Shown here one piece after another: positions 45,512 through 54,499 of a DNA stretch of 64,000 bases. Below the pieces are notes generated by a model, which saw only the letters and a list, made by a program, of their open reading frames with translations, did no database searches and was not told where the DNA came from. Numbering within the stretch: position 1 is the first letter of the stretch; each line of letters begins with the position of its first letter. Where the stretch lies: the NCBI RefSeq assembly GCF_001649575.2, contig NC_051453.1, positions 120,742-184,741 of the forward strand, read 5' to 3'. A program made the translations under genes and the position numbers. The DNA is from Kryptolebias marmoratus (Eukaryota; Chordata; Actinopteri; Cyprinodontiformes; Rivulidae).

Positions 45512-46639
45512 GTATTTTCTGGCCAGCTTTGTGTCTGACTAGACATCATGTACAGTACTTAAAAATAAAAATTATTTATCTATGAAAGAATTATAAGCTG
45601 ATCCAAACTAGGTTTTCTTCTGAACGATTCAGTGACTCATCGATTGCACAGCAAAGTCTTTATGATTCAGTGTATTTTGGGGAATATAATCACTAATGAA
45701 TGTTTTGTTTTTAAAAGAACTGTTTCCTTCTGTTGAACGTCCGCGCCCTGCAGGCGACTCGAAGCCTCGGGCAGATCCATCTGACACTCGGGAGGTTTAC
45801 GGTGAACCTCTCCGTGCACACCCAGCCATCTTGTTTCAGTCTGTTAGTGCAGAGCCAGGGTCACACTTTTGTAACACTTTACATTTTTCTGTACTTCTTA
45901 AGTTGAAGCCCCCTCTCTGTTCACGGGTAATGTATTATGTTTTATCCTTTTAAAGTTTTTCATGGTACAAGCTACAAATCATAAAGCTAATGTTTTCTCC
46001 AAGAAAAGGAAAATGATTTTGAATCAAAATATAATTTGTATTTAATGTCATTTTTTAAATAAAAAGTGAACACATTTTAAAGTGCCTGTCTGAGGTTCCT
46101 TTTTGTGACTTTCAATGGTGAACATTTCTGTTTCTACAGGCGATCGGGGCAAAAAAAATTGCCCTCGAATGCAATCAGGCTCCCCTCAGTCTTGGAATGT
46201 GTCAATAAGGATGAAGCAAGGGTTCAATTTGTAATGAACAAAAATAAATCAGGTGGTGCCAGGCAGGCTGGCAGTGGGCACGAGAGGTTGAGGCACATTC
46301 CTGTGCCCGACCAAGGCAAACAGAGAGCAGGTCAAAAGGCAGCGCTGAGCTGAACTGGCTAAAGTTAGACAACAACCTGCACTTTAGATCTGTGATAACA
46401 ACACACCAGATGTTGGCAATATGTTGCACGAGTGCATCAGGACATACTTCAAGTCATGGGAAAAAGAAAGTCCACCCTCCCCAGATACACATCAGGGCAA
46501 TAAAAACTGATCTGGTTTTAAATTTTGGTATATGTTTATTCATTTTCATTTTAAAATGATCTGGTTTTAAATTTATTCAAATCTTTCCTCAATCTATCCT
46601 CTAAGTAATTTTTGTTAGACAAAACAAAATGGAAAAGCT

Positions 46640-47145
46640 GCCCCTGACCCAGCAGCTTGTAGAACCTCCTCCAGCAGCAGAACTCTCAGTGGTTCTCTGT
46701 TTGGAGGAGTTGTGGCCCACTCTTCTTTCCAGCGTTGCTTCAGCTCATTGATTTCTGCTCAGCTCTCTGAAGCTCAGTCAGGTTGAGGTTCTGGACCCTG
46801 ACTGGACCGTTTTCTTTTTGAGCCGTTCTGTTGTAGACTAGCTGCCGTGTTTGGGATCATTGTCCTGTTGTTCTTATAATAATAAGAAGAATGATGGAAT
46901 CCTGATAGTTTGGAAACAACCTTTGACCCCTCCCAGATTAATGGGCAGAAACAGCAGCTTCTCTAAGGTCATTGCCGATGTCGTTCCGCCCTGGTGTTGT
47001 TTTAACACACACCTGGATGCTCCAGAACAGCAAGAACTGAGGTGGCCCCACTGATGATGAATTATTCAAAGACCAGCTCATTTCTTATATTCTGGGGTGG
47101 ACTTTTCTTGTTTTATGTACCAAACTAAACCAGTCTGAGGAGCAC
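46640..47145 (+). repeat. Dispersed teleost DNA-transposon-like repeat between the genes
   Basis: Contains 'ttgtggcccactcttctttc', 'cagctcattgatttctgctc' and 'gtgtttgggatcattgtcct', landmarks of a very common fish repeat. It sits in the narrow space between the 3' ends of igfbp3 and igfbp1. No open frame of note, and ends not defined. Confidence 0.5.
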
Positions 47146-47161
47146 AGCTAAGGTTAATGTT

Positions 47162-47167
47162 TTTATT
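47162..47167 (-). terminator. igfbp1: Candidate igfbp1 polyadenylation signal
   Basis: AATAAA on the - strand, 1045 nt beyond the stop codon. It would give a 3' UTR of about 1.05-1.07 kb. Confidence 0.55.
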
Positions 47168-48211
47168 AAATATATCACCTTTGTTCTTACATTACAGCTC
47201 AGTTACAAAAGTGTACATACACATGAGTGAGCACTTTGGAATAGACTCACATACACAACAATTCTCTCTCCAACAGCAGCATGTAGACAGAGCCGGAGCG
47301 CCACGGCTCACTGCGGGGCTGGCTCTTTGTGGCCATGTGGTCAAAGAGAACAGCAACAAAAACAACATAGCAAGTCTTTGTTTTTTCGACAGATACATCA
47401 ACACAAAAATGGCAGCAGACACGTAAATATTGGAGGTAGGTTAATGTAGAAATACCCGTCTGAGAGGCGGCGCAGGGAGTCGCCACCTGTCATGCTATCT
47501 GCAGCCCCATGGAACCATGGGAAATATTTTCTGAGAGTGTGAAGGATTCCCAACTGACAGTTTTGCATTCACCGACAAGAGCTGATGCATCATATCAAAA
47601 AATAAAAAGTACAATGATAAAAAAAACCCTCAAAAGATGACATAAAAGAAAGAATCATTTAGAAGAACTTCTAAATGACATTTGGTCACTCAGTGCTTTT
47701 GTTCCTGCTTGGTTTGAAGAAATCAAACCTCCAGATAACTCCTTTTAGGGCAGAGCGAGCTCAACTCAGCAGTGGAGTTTCTCAGGGCCAAAATACATAT
47801 ATACAATTTACACACTCATAAAAATAATAATATAATAACAATAAGGCAAAAAAGATATAAATACTCATGAATAATTACAAATAACAAAAGAAAATGCAAA
47901 AAGAAAATCAAAAATAAATAAGGCTGAAGAGCAGAAGTAAATGCATCAATATTAAATCTCCTTTCCAGCAAAACAAAAATAGTTTTTTGTTCTCTTTGGG
48001 ACGGGGGTTTGAAGGAAGGACGGGGAGCTGGGGGAGGGGGGCTTCAGGGTGGTTGGGACCCACAGTCCCACAATGACAGTGTACCTGAATTAAACACCAC
48101 CATGGACAAGATCAATAAATAAACAGCTACCAAAAAAAGGGAAAAGAAAAATCAGTGGCTTGCTTCTTCTTCTTCTGAGTGAGATCTGCTTCAGGAGGTT
48201 GATCTTTCTCT
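47168..48211 (-). other. igfbp1: Probable igfbp1 3' UTR, AU-rich
   Basis: Transcribed from the - strand. Seven ATTTA pentamers are present (at 48116-48120, 47953-47957, 47938-47942, 47914-47918, 47858-47862, 47672-47676 and 47424-47428), a pattern tied to rapid mRNA turnover. Mammalian IGFBP1 mRNA is also AU-rich in its 3' UTR and short-lived. Confidence 0.6.
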
Positions 48212-48322
48212 TTAAGGGCACTCGGCGTCTGCAGGTAGGTCGGTGGAACCTAAAAGCTTCTTCCCGTTCCAGGAGTTCACGCACCAACATCGACCCCTCT
48301 GTCCGTCCAGAGACGATTCACA
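48212..48322 (-). CDS. igfbp1: igfbp1 exon 4: end of thyroglobulin type-1 domain
   Basis: Thirty-six codons and TAA (residues 228-263), after acceptor 'ttccctgcag'. Contains the [11 protein letters not shown] core. Ends in AECP with no RGD and no extended tail. Confidence 0.93.
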   Translation of the reverse strand, partial: CESSLDGQRGRCWCVNSWNGKKLLGSTDLPADAECP

Positions 48323-50153
48323 CTGCAGGGAAACAGAAACAGAAAAAAAACTTACTCCACTGCTTTCAGCCTCACTGCAAACACGAGGCACACTTGTCCC
48401 GTCCTGCAGGACGAGCTGTTTGTTGGCATCCAGCTACTGCAGCAAACTTTCTGCTATTTTAACTGTTCATGCTGTATACAAAACTGACCAATGCTGCTAA
48501 TGCTAACTTTACTACCCCTAATTCTACTAATGCTAAGACTACTACCACTAGCTCTACTAATTTGCTTTCAGCTAGTGTTTTACTTCTGTTTGTTGCTAGC
48601 ATTTTGCTACTTTTAGCTAGCATTTGGCCACTCTTGCCTTTCAGCTCAGTAGATTGTCATTCACAACTCATTTGCACAATAAATGCAGTTTCTCTACTGT
48701 CAGTATCTTGTTGAGGCTGTTTAATCAGTGATGCACCAAATGTTTTGGTATTTAATTTTTTAAATGATGCTAAAAATGAAATTTGTGTTGATACAATTGT
48801 TAGAAGAAAAACTGAAAGTGGGTCTTTGGTGAAATGATAAATGAAGTTGCTGACAAGTAGCACCTGGTTAAATGTTGTTTCATGTATTTTGTGTATTTGA
48901 ATATACAAATAATCTGAGTACATGAAATTAAGTCTAAAAGTAAGCCTTTCCTAAGACAATAAACTCTGCCCCACCTTTACCACACCAAGGAAAAATCTCT
49001 AGCCCCACCACCACTAACAGTTCACATCTGTGGTCGATTTATTGTCATGGACTGAGCCAATAAAGGAACCAACCTGTTTGGGTTTGTAAAGGCCGTGTTT
49101 GTCACAGTTAGGGAGGTAGAATCTGGTTAGCTTCTCTCCTAATTTCTCCTGGGATTTGGCAATTTTGTCTAAAGCTGTCTGCAGCTCCAGGTGGCACGGA
49201 CCCTGCAACGAAAACAGGAGAGGAAAGGGTTAACAGAAAAAATAATTAGTAATATTAACTATTTTATCATCAGCAAGCACGTGGACTGTCATTAAACTGC
49301 AAATAAAACTTGTAGTAACAAGTGAATCCCCCAACATTTCAGGTAGCACATTTCCTCTCCCACAACCTCCCAAAAACTTTGAGCAGCACAAGGCGCAGGC
49401 AGAGGGTCTCTGAAAATCCTCCCCCTCGTGCCGGTTCCGAGCCTCACCTGCTCCATCAGCTTCCTGCGGATGGCGATGAGTTTGGCTTTCATGCTCTCCT
49501 GCACGTCGGCGAGAACCCGCGGGTCGTGGGGCTTGCTGAGACCCGGGAGGTAGTGACTGGAGCCGGGGTCCGAGATGATGGCTGAGTTGTCCATCTCCGG
49601 CTCGGGCTCTTCCTGATCTGATGGAGAAATGAATGAATGGGTGAATGAATGAGTAAATGGATGAATGAATGAATGAATGAATGAATGAATGAATGAATGA
49701 ATGAATGAATGTGAGGCTCTCACTCCAGCGGTGCAGCAGAGATGTGTGAGGTGGAGGTGCTGGAGGCCTACCTTGTGCCTGAGGCTCGGGGGTGGGCTGC
49801 GGCGCGGAGCTCTCCGTGCACACGGCTTGTCCGCGGGTGAGGGCGTGCAGCGGCCGCGGGTCGTCGGGTCTCGGGGCGCACCTCAGTCCGGAGCCGCACG
49901 GCGCCGTGTAGATCCCGCACAGCTCCCCTGCCTTCAGGGCGCAGGCGAGGCAGCATCCGCAGCCGGGCTCCCGCAGCACCTCGGCGCACCCGGGCGCCAC
50001 CGCCGGACACTGGCTCAGCCTCTCCGGAGAGCACGGGGCGCACCGGATCGGTTCTGGCCCCACCACCGGGGACCCCAGCGTCACAGTGAGGAGCGCGAGG
50101 CACACAGCTGCCACCACGACGTGCTGCACAGGCAGTCCGCGCATAGCCGGCAT
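48212..50153 (-). CDS. igfbp1: Insulin-like growth factor binding protein 1 (spliced, 4 coding exons)
   Basis: Coding exons, 5' to 3' on the - strand, are 50153-49772, 49617-49448, 49202-49074 and 48322-48212. They join in frame to 263 codons and a TAA stop. Introns are GT-AG with phases 1, 0, 0, as in igfbp3. A signal peptide (about residues 1-28) precedes the 12-cysteine N-domain (38, 41, 49, 56, 65, 67, 68, 71, 79, 86, 92, 112; GCGCCLAC). The linker is residues 128-184. The thyroglobulin type-1 domain has six cysteines (187, 217, 228, 239, 241, 262). '[10 protein letters not shown]' and 'WNGKK' are IGFBP1-type, as are the acidic DQEEPEPE linker and the tail-to-tail igfbp3. The RGD of human IGFBP1 is absent; the matching place reads LPAD, and the protein ends one residue after the last cysteine. 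Which teleost paralogue (a or b) cannot be told here. Confidence 0.94.
48323..49073 (-). other. igfbp1: igfbp1 intron 3
   Basis: Phase 0, 751 bp. Contains a degenerate 'gctaatgctaactttactac' type cluster (48490-48650 on the + strand). Confidence 0.9.
49074..49202 (-). CDS. igfbp1: igfbp1 exon 3: start of thyroglobulin type-1 domain
   Basis: Forty-three codons (residues 185-227) opening with GPCHLELQ and ending in 'LYKPKQ'. Acceptor 'ttttcgttgcag', donor GTTGGT. Confidence 0.94.
49203..49447 (-). other. igfbp1: igfbp1 intron 2
   Basis: Phase 0, 245 bp, donor GTGAGG. Nothing else is seen in it. Confidence 0.9.
49448..49617 (-). CDS. igfbp1: igfbp1 exon 2: variable linker
   Basis: Completes codon 128 and codes for residues 128-184 (57 codons). 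The acidic, proline-rich start ([10 protein letters not shown]) recalls the PEST-like linker of IGFBP1. The exon ends 'IRRKLMEQ' before GTGAGG. It has no cysteine, as is usual for this linker. Confidence 0.93.
49618..49771 (-). other. igfbp1: igfbp1 intron 1
   Basis: A 154-bp phase-1 intron. More than half is a tetranucleotide repeat that runs to about 10 bp from the acceptor. Confidence 0.9.
49629..49711 (+). repeat. GAAT tetranucleotide microsatellite
   Basis: About 20 units of GAAT (ATTC on the igfbp1 strand). The last 40 bp or so are uninterrupted, while the part nearest exon 2 has several substitutions. Confidence 0.95.
49772..50153 (-). CDS. igfbp1: igfbp1 exon 1: signal peptide and N-terminal IGF-binding domain
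   Basis: Codes for residues 1-127 and the first base of codon 128, ending at AAG|GTAGG. A second ATG lies three codons in (50144). GC-rich like igfbp3 exon 1. All 12 N-domain cysteines are present. Confidence 0.94.
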
Positions 50154-50300
50154 TATCTGGGTACTAAATGTGGAAAATGAGCCGCAGAGGAAGGCAGAGA
50201 GGATGTGCAGATGAAAAAGCCGGATCTCCCGCGGTTCCTGCTCCGCTGTCTTTCGTTTGATTTGAGGGGAAAATGTCTAACTGTGCGTCGCGCGCAGCCG

Positions 50301-50308
50301 TATTTATA
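50301..50308 (-). promoter_or_regulatory. igfbp1: TATA box of igfbp1
   Basis: TATAAATA on the - strand, about 150 bp upstream of the start codon. Transcription would start near 50275, giving a 5' UTR of about 120 nt. Mammalian IGFBP1 has a comparable TATA promoter. Confidence 0.75.
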
Positions 50309-50429
50309 GCTCTGTGAGTGTTTGACGCATCGGCGTTATGAATGATTCCTGAAAAGAAGGTGTAATAATAAGATGCGCTCTGATTGGCCCGTCCGTGCCC
50401 GGTCATGCCGCTCATTTAAATACAACAAT

Positions 50430-50470
50430 CACGTCAATATTTATTTTGGAGCAGGCGGTGCTTGGCACGT
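50430..50470 (-). promoter_or_regulatory. igfbp1: Hypoxia-type and FOXO-like motifs upstream of igfbp1
   Basis: On the - strand, ACGTG cores (the hypoxia response element core) lie at 50470-50466 and 50434-50430. The AT-rich CCAAAATAAATATTG at 50449-50435 lies between them and resembles the FOXO-binding insulin response element (CAAAACAAAC...) of mammalian IGFBP1. They lie about 125-165 bp upstream of the TATA box. igfbp1 is known to be hypoxia-induced through HIF-1 in zebrafish and insulin-repressed through FOXO in mammals; that these sites serve those roles here is inference. Confidence 0.4.
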
Positions 50471-50644
50471 ACCGCTGACGACACCACTGTTTGATGTTGC
50501 AATTAAGGGCCCCCCCGCGACCCCTCCCAGTTCTCACGCGGGTGCTACTCTTACCCCAGAAACAACAGCGGGGCATTAAAGTTGGATCTTCCAGTTTGTT
50601 TTCAGAAGTTGAAATGAGAACAGGTTGTCACGCGGGAGGGGGGT

Positions 50645-50664
50645 TGTGTGTGTGTGTGTGTGTG
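50645..50664 (+). repeat. TG microsatellite ending in a G run and gap
   Basis: Ten TG units followed by G8 and then 23 N (50672-50694). Confidence 0.85.
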
Positions 50665-50671
50665 GGGGGGG

Positions 50672-50694
50672 NNNNNNNNNNNNNNNNNNNNNNN
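50672..50694. other. Assembly gap (23 N) next to a G run
   Basis: Run of N directly after a G run, upstream of igfbp1. Confidence 0.99.
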
Positions 50695-50916
50695 GTGATT
50701 TGTCCGGGGTTGTTAGAGGTGAACCCCTCCCTTCTTGTTCTCTCCTCTCACACAAAGAGTCTGTATTTTTTTAACAAGGTTGTGTATTCATGTTTTCAGT
50801 TAATTGCACCCTGGAAGAAAAAAAATAACAAAAAACAAAACAAAACCAAAAAAAAAACGTCTTACACAACTTTTTTGGGGAGCCGAAAAACTAATGGCCT
50901 AATGAGCGCAAATTAC

Positions 50917-50952
50917 GCGCGCCCACGCCGCGCGCAGGGAGCGTGGGCGCGC
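50917..50952. promoter_or_regulatory. GC-rich perfect inverted repeat with two EGR-type sites
   Basis: GCGCGCCCACGC (50917-50928) and GCGTGGGCGCGC (50941-50952) are perfect 12-bp complements around a 12-nt spacer. Each arm contains GCGTGGGCG, on opposite strands, which is the consensus for EGR1-family zinc fingers. It lies about 0.6 kb upstream of the igfbp1 TATA box. Binding is inferred from the motif only. Confidence 0.6.
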
Positions 50953-50959
50953 TGAGAGC

Positions 50960-53950
50960 GAACCGGCTGCTCTGGTTTCACGTGTGTGAAGCATCCGGGC
51001 GTCTCGGAGGGAGAATAAACCCAAGTTTCAGAAATAGCAGCTCAGAATGAGGGGCGCCGATATCAGCAGGGACTCTGCGGTTGTAGCTGAAAGCCGGCGT
51101 TTGGGCCGCTTCCAGGAGATGTCCCGCTGTAATCACCCCCTTTTCCCGGGATAATAATAGGCCCAGAGCTCTGACTCGGGGCAGCCCGACATGACCACAG
51201 ACACGTCCCCTCAGAAGCCTCTCTCTGGGGGTGGGGAGATGGGGGTGGGGGGCTGTGAAGGTCTCAGGATGCATAACCAGCACGTTTTCTCGACTCGCTG
51301 CAAGACGCTTTCTGCGCCATCCTGCTGCCCAGAATGTCGTTCCCTCCATTTCTAAAGCCCCATCACCTCTCTGACCCCCGTTCCAGTTAAACGACCTCCT
51401 CAGGTCTTTCTGATGCAACGAGCTGCCTGGTGTCATCGTCTGCTTGCAACTGCTTGATGGGATTGCATCATCTGACAACTGGCGCTCAATCTCCTCCTCA
51501 GTGAGGCCTAGATCCAGCAAGCCTCGGGTCAAATTAAGCTTTAATTGTGATCTGATGTCACGTGAGAGCGTTTCCTGCCGTTCAAAGGCATCTTTTCCAG
51601 AACAAAACTTGCAGACAGCTAAGGACAGGTTGATGAGTCACTTTAATCCCAATAAACGTTTGCTTCACAAGATTAGACACTCCTAATGCTTGGTAATACA
51701 TTAAATAATAAAAACAAGCTTTATCTCAATCAGCTGCACAATTAAAAGACCAAATAAGGTAGATTGCCTCATTATAAATAGGTCTATAATGTCCTTTAAA
51801 GGGTAATATTTGGCATAATGAAGATTTCAATTCTGGGAATCTAATCTTTAAAGTATATATTTAACCTGCAATGACACCTTTTTATGGAAGTTTTAAATTT
51901 ATTATAAAGAAAAAAGAGAAGTGAGTTATCACAGATTTCTGACATAAAAGAACAAAACTACAAGTTTGATCATTTTTTATAAAAAAATGTTTCACTTAAC
52001 TCAGTTAATGCACATTCATTATTGCAAAATATGAAGTTATTCATAAAAAAGTTCTCCTGAACTATATCTAATGCTGCAGTTTGAAAGAGTTTACTCCAAA
52101 TGCGGGTCAGCAGTCAGTGTAAACAAATCACTCTGCTAAAGCAAAACTGCGTGGAAGCTTGGGTCACACCAGCTGTACTCTGTGCAACAAACATGGTGGC
52201 ATCAGAACAAGTGTGAAACAGTGAATCTGAAGCTAAATGCGAAAGAAAAGGGGAATAAATATTAGGAACCAATCAGGGAAGTGGAGCGACAGAAAGACAG
52301 AGCTCAACATCCAAACACGCCGCGGAGCGTTTCAAGCTAACCTATGTTTTTATCTACAGACTTTATTCCACACAAATGAGAATAAATACGCACCGACAAA
52401 TCTCTTTGACTGCTCTTAAGATAATAATAAAAAAAACTCCCACGTCAAAAAACACATGTAAGGTTTTAAAAAGATTCTTAGATAACAGAAAATATCTAAA
52501 TAAAAGTAATATTTTATATGATGAGCATTTAAACCTGAAATGGAGCTCAGTAAACTACTGATAAATTCATCTTTTAATCTCTCTGTGTACTTAGTTTTAT
52601 TTATTAATAAAAAAGCATCTTTTTTACCTTTAAGGTTGTAAAAAGAATCACCTTGTTCAGATTTCATTGCAGCTCCTCATTGAGTGTTTTTATGGCGGGA
52701 AATATTTTAGGTCCTGATTATCTCGCCCTATATTTGCTTCCTTCTCTTTAAAACTTGCACCAAAGTTCGAAACAAACCCCTGCAGGTTTTAATCTGCAAA
52801 CTTAAAACAATAAAAGCGTTGTTCAGTGAGGTGTGAGGGGTTAAAAGGAAAAAAGCGTTTCTTCATTAAATCATGTAGCGTGTGCTCGTGTTCAGTTTAT
52901 ACATTTTGTCCTACAGGATGTCCAAGTGTGGTTTGTTTTTTTGTTCACTCCTGTCGAACAGGAAGTCCTTTAATGCAACAAGAACAGCAGCCCTGTCATC
53001 ATGCACCGCTCCAGGATATTTTCATAAGCTTGTTCTTTATTTATAAAGAACGAGAATGTTCTGTTTTTTTCTGGTTTATTCAGTCGACAGATCATGATTT
53101 TAAACTTGTTATAGATGTCGTAATATTTTGAAAAGCACCCAGCAGTTCACCGTCTTTACCCTGGAGGTGCTTTTTGAGGTTTTTCAAAGCACAACTGACA
53201 TATTGAATCATAGGTTTCTGATATGAATCACCAAAATTTAATAAAGCTGCACCAAATTGAAAACAGATGCAGAGCAGAAAAAAGTGTAATTACTAAAAGC
53301 TTCGCTCAGTCTTATTTATGGACCTGTTTTACCAAAAATCAATACATCTTTTTGTCTGATGTTGGAGACAAAGATTTTATTTTACTTTTTCAATCTTCTG
53401 GATGTCTGTGATTCATTGAGTCCAACATTTCTCCTTTTGTTTCAAACCTTTCAGAAGGAAATAAAAGTTAAAACAAGGATCAAAAGTTTAATTTAAAACA
53501 TAATTTGTCTCTAAACAAAACCATCATTTCAGTTTTTATTAGGATCAGTTGTCGACAATAAGAATCCTCTCATCTGAAAACATTAGGAAACTCCAACAAA
53601 TGTCTCGAAAGATTTCAAAATAAAGGTCCTGCATGTGCTTTACTGTCCTAATATTACGGGATTAGTATTACTGTATAACCTAAAATTTAACTTTATTGTT
53701 CTTCTTTTAAGCTGCAGGGAAGAAGTAAAATCATTATAAACATTTCTGGTGTAAAAATACATATATACACATAAAAAAGTGATCTAAACATTTTTATTTT
53801 CCTTTACATAATTAAACAAGTACATTTTTTAAAAATGATGCAGGTAAGACAACTAACTGATACAGGTTTTATACAATCTGATTAGAAAAATAATCAATAA
53901 AATGAACAAAGTAAAGAGACTGGGACACTCGTAACACTGTTTTTACTTTC
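50960..53950. other. Sequence upstream of igfbp1, no gene seen
   Basis: 51.0-51.55 kb is GC-richer and has a 184-codon open frame on the - strand (50978-51532) with no domain I recognise. The rest is AT-rich. A stretch at 52095-52190 resembles 38616-38720 ('atgcgggt', 'gtaaacaaa.cactc'). Confidence 0.4.
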
Positions 53951-53954
53951 TAAA

Positions 53955-54495
53955 AGTAGAATCTAATCGGGCTCCTCGCTTGTGGAACAAACTTCCAGTT
54001 CCTGTCTACTTTTAAGGCTTTCTTTTTTGATAAATCCTACAGTTAGCTTTTGGTTTGGGTTTCCTGAGCTCTCCTTTAGTCCTGCTGCTATAGGCTTAGT
54101 CTGCTGGAGGACAAACTGTCCACATGTCCTCTCTCTGCTGCTGGAGGACAAACTGTCCACATGTCCTCTCTCTGCTGCTGTCTTTACTCTCCAATTAGTT
54201 CTATCATTAACATGTGTTTCTTCCCATAAAAACCATAGAAACTCCACCTGGAGCAGTCATTCTGTGTTTGTCTGTGTCTCTTTCCGGCCGGTCGAGGCAG
54301 ATGGTCGCTCATCTTGAGCCCGGTTCTGGTTCTGATTCTGCTGGTTCCGCCGTCCGATGGGAGGCTGAAGTGAAGATTCAACACAATCTACTGCTTCCTT
54401 AGTTTATTGTTACTAATCTGCTTTTTATAATCAATGTGAGGGTTTTTGTGCCCTGAGACAACTTCTGTTGTACATAAATAAACTGAATTAAAATC
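53955..54495 (+). repeat. Dispersed teleost repeat, copy 2
   Basis: Longer copy of the family at 16664-16972. It shares 'gagcccggttctggttctg', 'gtgaagattcaacacaatct', 'gtgccctgagacaacttctg' and a final 'cataaataaa'. It contains a 37-bp tandem duplication (54101-54174). Confidence 0.6.
54101..54174 (+). repeat. Two 37-bp tandem units
   Basis: Identical units each holding 'ggacaaactgtccacatgtc', back to back. 'GGACAaactGTCC' and 'GGACAaactgtccacaTGTCC' give each unit a partly palindromic core. Confidence 0.85.
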
Positions 54496-54499
54496 TATC

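Larger units (their letters stand above)
42675..46075 (+). other. igfbp3: Probable igfbp3 3' UTR and downstream sequence
   Basis: No coding feature. Candidate polyadenylation signals AATAAA are at 45564-45569 and 46058-46063, which would give a 3' UTR of about 2.9 or 3.4 kb. Contains a 10-N gap in a G run (42737-42746) and an ATT-rich microsatellite (about 45471-45511). The true 3' end needs transcript data. Confidence 0.5.

Noticed and set aside
49230..50153. Unspliced 307-codon frame running from igfbp1 exon 1 through the intron
   Set aside because: It stays open only because the GAAT repeat has no stop in this frame. It leaves the correct exon 2 frame, while splicing restores the family sequence.
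50978..51532. 184-codon open frame on the - strand upstream of igfbp1
   Set aside because: It lies in GC-richer sequence where stops are rare, has no recognisable domain and no splice or promoter context. Kept only as a note.
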